Assembly: GCA_905371275.1 (NCBI GenBank)
Contig: CAJPLH010000110.1
Location: forward strand, 1 to 6,483
DNA: 6,483 nt
Origin: Prevotellaceae bacterium
GTDB lineage: Bacteria; Bacteroidota; Bacteroidia; Bacteroidales; Bacteroidaceae
Direction of reading: 5' to 3'
In this document: positions 6,354 to 6,483 of the stretch, piece by piece
Position numbering within the stretch: position 1 is the stretch's first letter
Layout of the letters: every line of letters starts with the position of its first letter
Program-made: the position numbers and the translations under genes
Notes under the pieces: generated by a model
The model's input: only the letters and a program-made list of their open reading frames with translations
Database searches by the model: none
Told to the model about the DNA's origin: nothing

Positions 6354-6483
6354 AAATACCGTCTATATTCGTGTCGCTTGCTTATACTTTTTAATTTGTG
6401 GTTGTTTCTTTTTTCGACAACAATGTTACTGAATTATTCTACATAGGAGGTTTATCAATAACCGACGTGTTGTTTTGATGAAA
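6354..6483. other. AT-rich non-coding tail, possible start of a next gene
   Basis: No complete gene is seen. TTCG (6368-6371), 20 bases before TAATTTG (6392-6398), loosely resembles a Bacteroides promoter, but the -7 element is one base short. GTTGT (6401-6405) and ACAAC (6417-6421) could form a small hairpin around a T-rich loop. An AGGAGG at 6445-6450 is a perfect Shine-Dalgarno core but has no ATG, GTG or TTG at normal spacing. ATGAAA at 6478-6483 may begin the next gene; only two codons are visible, so I do not call it. Confidence 0.4.

Noticed and set aside
1..6483. CRISPR arrays, tRNA or rRNA genes, insertion sequences, phage or attachment sites
   Set aside because: None were seen on reading both strands: no regularly spaced repeats beyond the single tandem pair, no transposase-like protein, no terminal inverted repeats flanking a gene, and no tRNA cloverleaf that I could recognise by eye.

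Overview
The window looks like ordinary chromosomal DNA from a Bacteroidota bacterium, probably of the order Bacteroidales and perhaps Prevotella-like. The evidence is the phosphoglycerate kinase sequence style, start codons without Shine-Dalgarno sequences, a Bacteroides-type -7 box (TAAATTTG) upstream of pgk, and a RecB/AddA-like helicase-nuclease tail. The genus assignment is an inference from memory of protein families, not a search. All convincing genes lie on the + strand.

Layout. Positions 1-1175 hold the 3' end of a large UvrD/AddA-type helicase-nuclease gene: the last helicase motifs, an acidic linker and a PD-(D/E)XK nuclease domain. Its final codons and stop are duplicated in a 32-bp tandem repeat. 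A non-coding stretch with a candidate promoter inside an inverted repeat leads to pgk (1454-2701), which is complete and has the codon bias of a highly expressed gene. A strong intrinsic terminator (2733-2782) closes pgk and ends only 4 nt before the start of a lipoprotein gene (2787-3680). That gene encodes a type 2 periplasmic-binding-protein fold, like ABC-transporter solute receptors, but no transporter subunits are adjacent. A 112-nt gap with a striking polypyrimidine tract precedes a 719-residue cytoplasmic TPR protein of unknown role (3793-5952). Next is a 111-residue orphan protein (6018-6353) whose arginine codons differ from its neighbours', then about 130 nt of AT-rich non-coding DNA to the window end, where ATGAAA may begin another gene.

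How the genes work together. I see no shared pathway. DNA end processing, glycolysis, a solute-binding lipoprotein and a TPR scaffold appear to be independent neighbours, and the terminator after pgk separates the first half from the second. I do not see a novel multi-gene system. The points most worth a second look are the terminator abutting the lipoprotein start codon, the 111-residue orphan, and the unexplained TPR protein.
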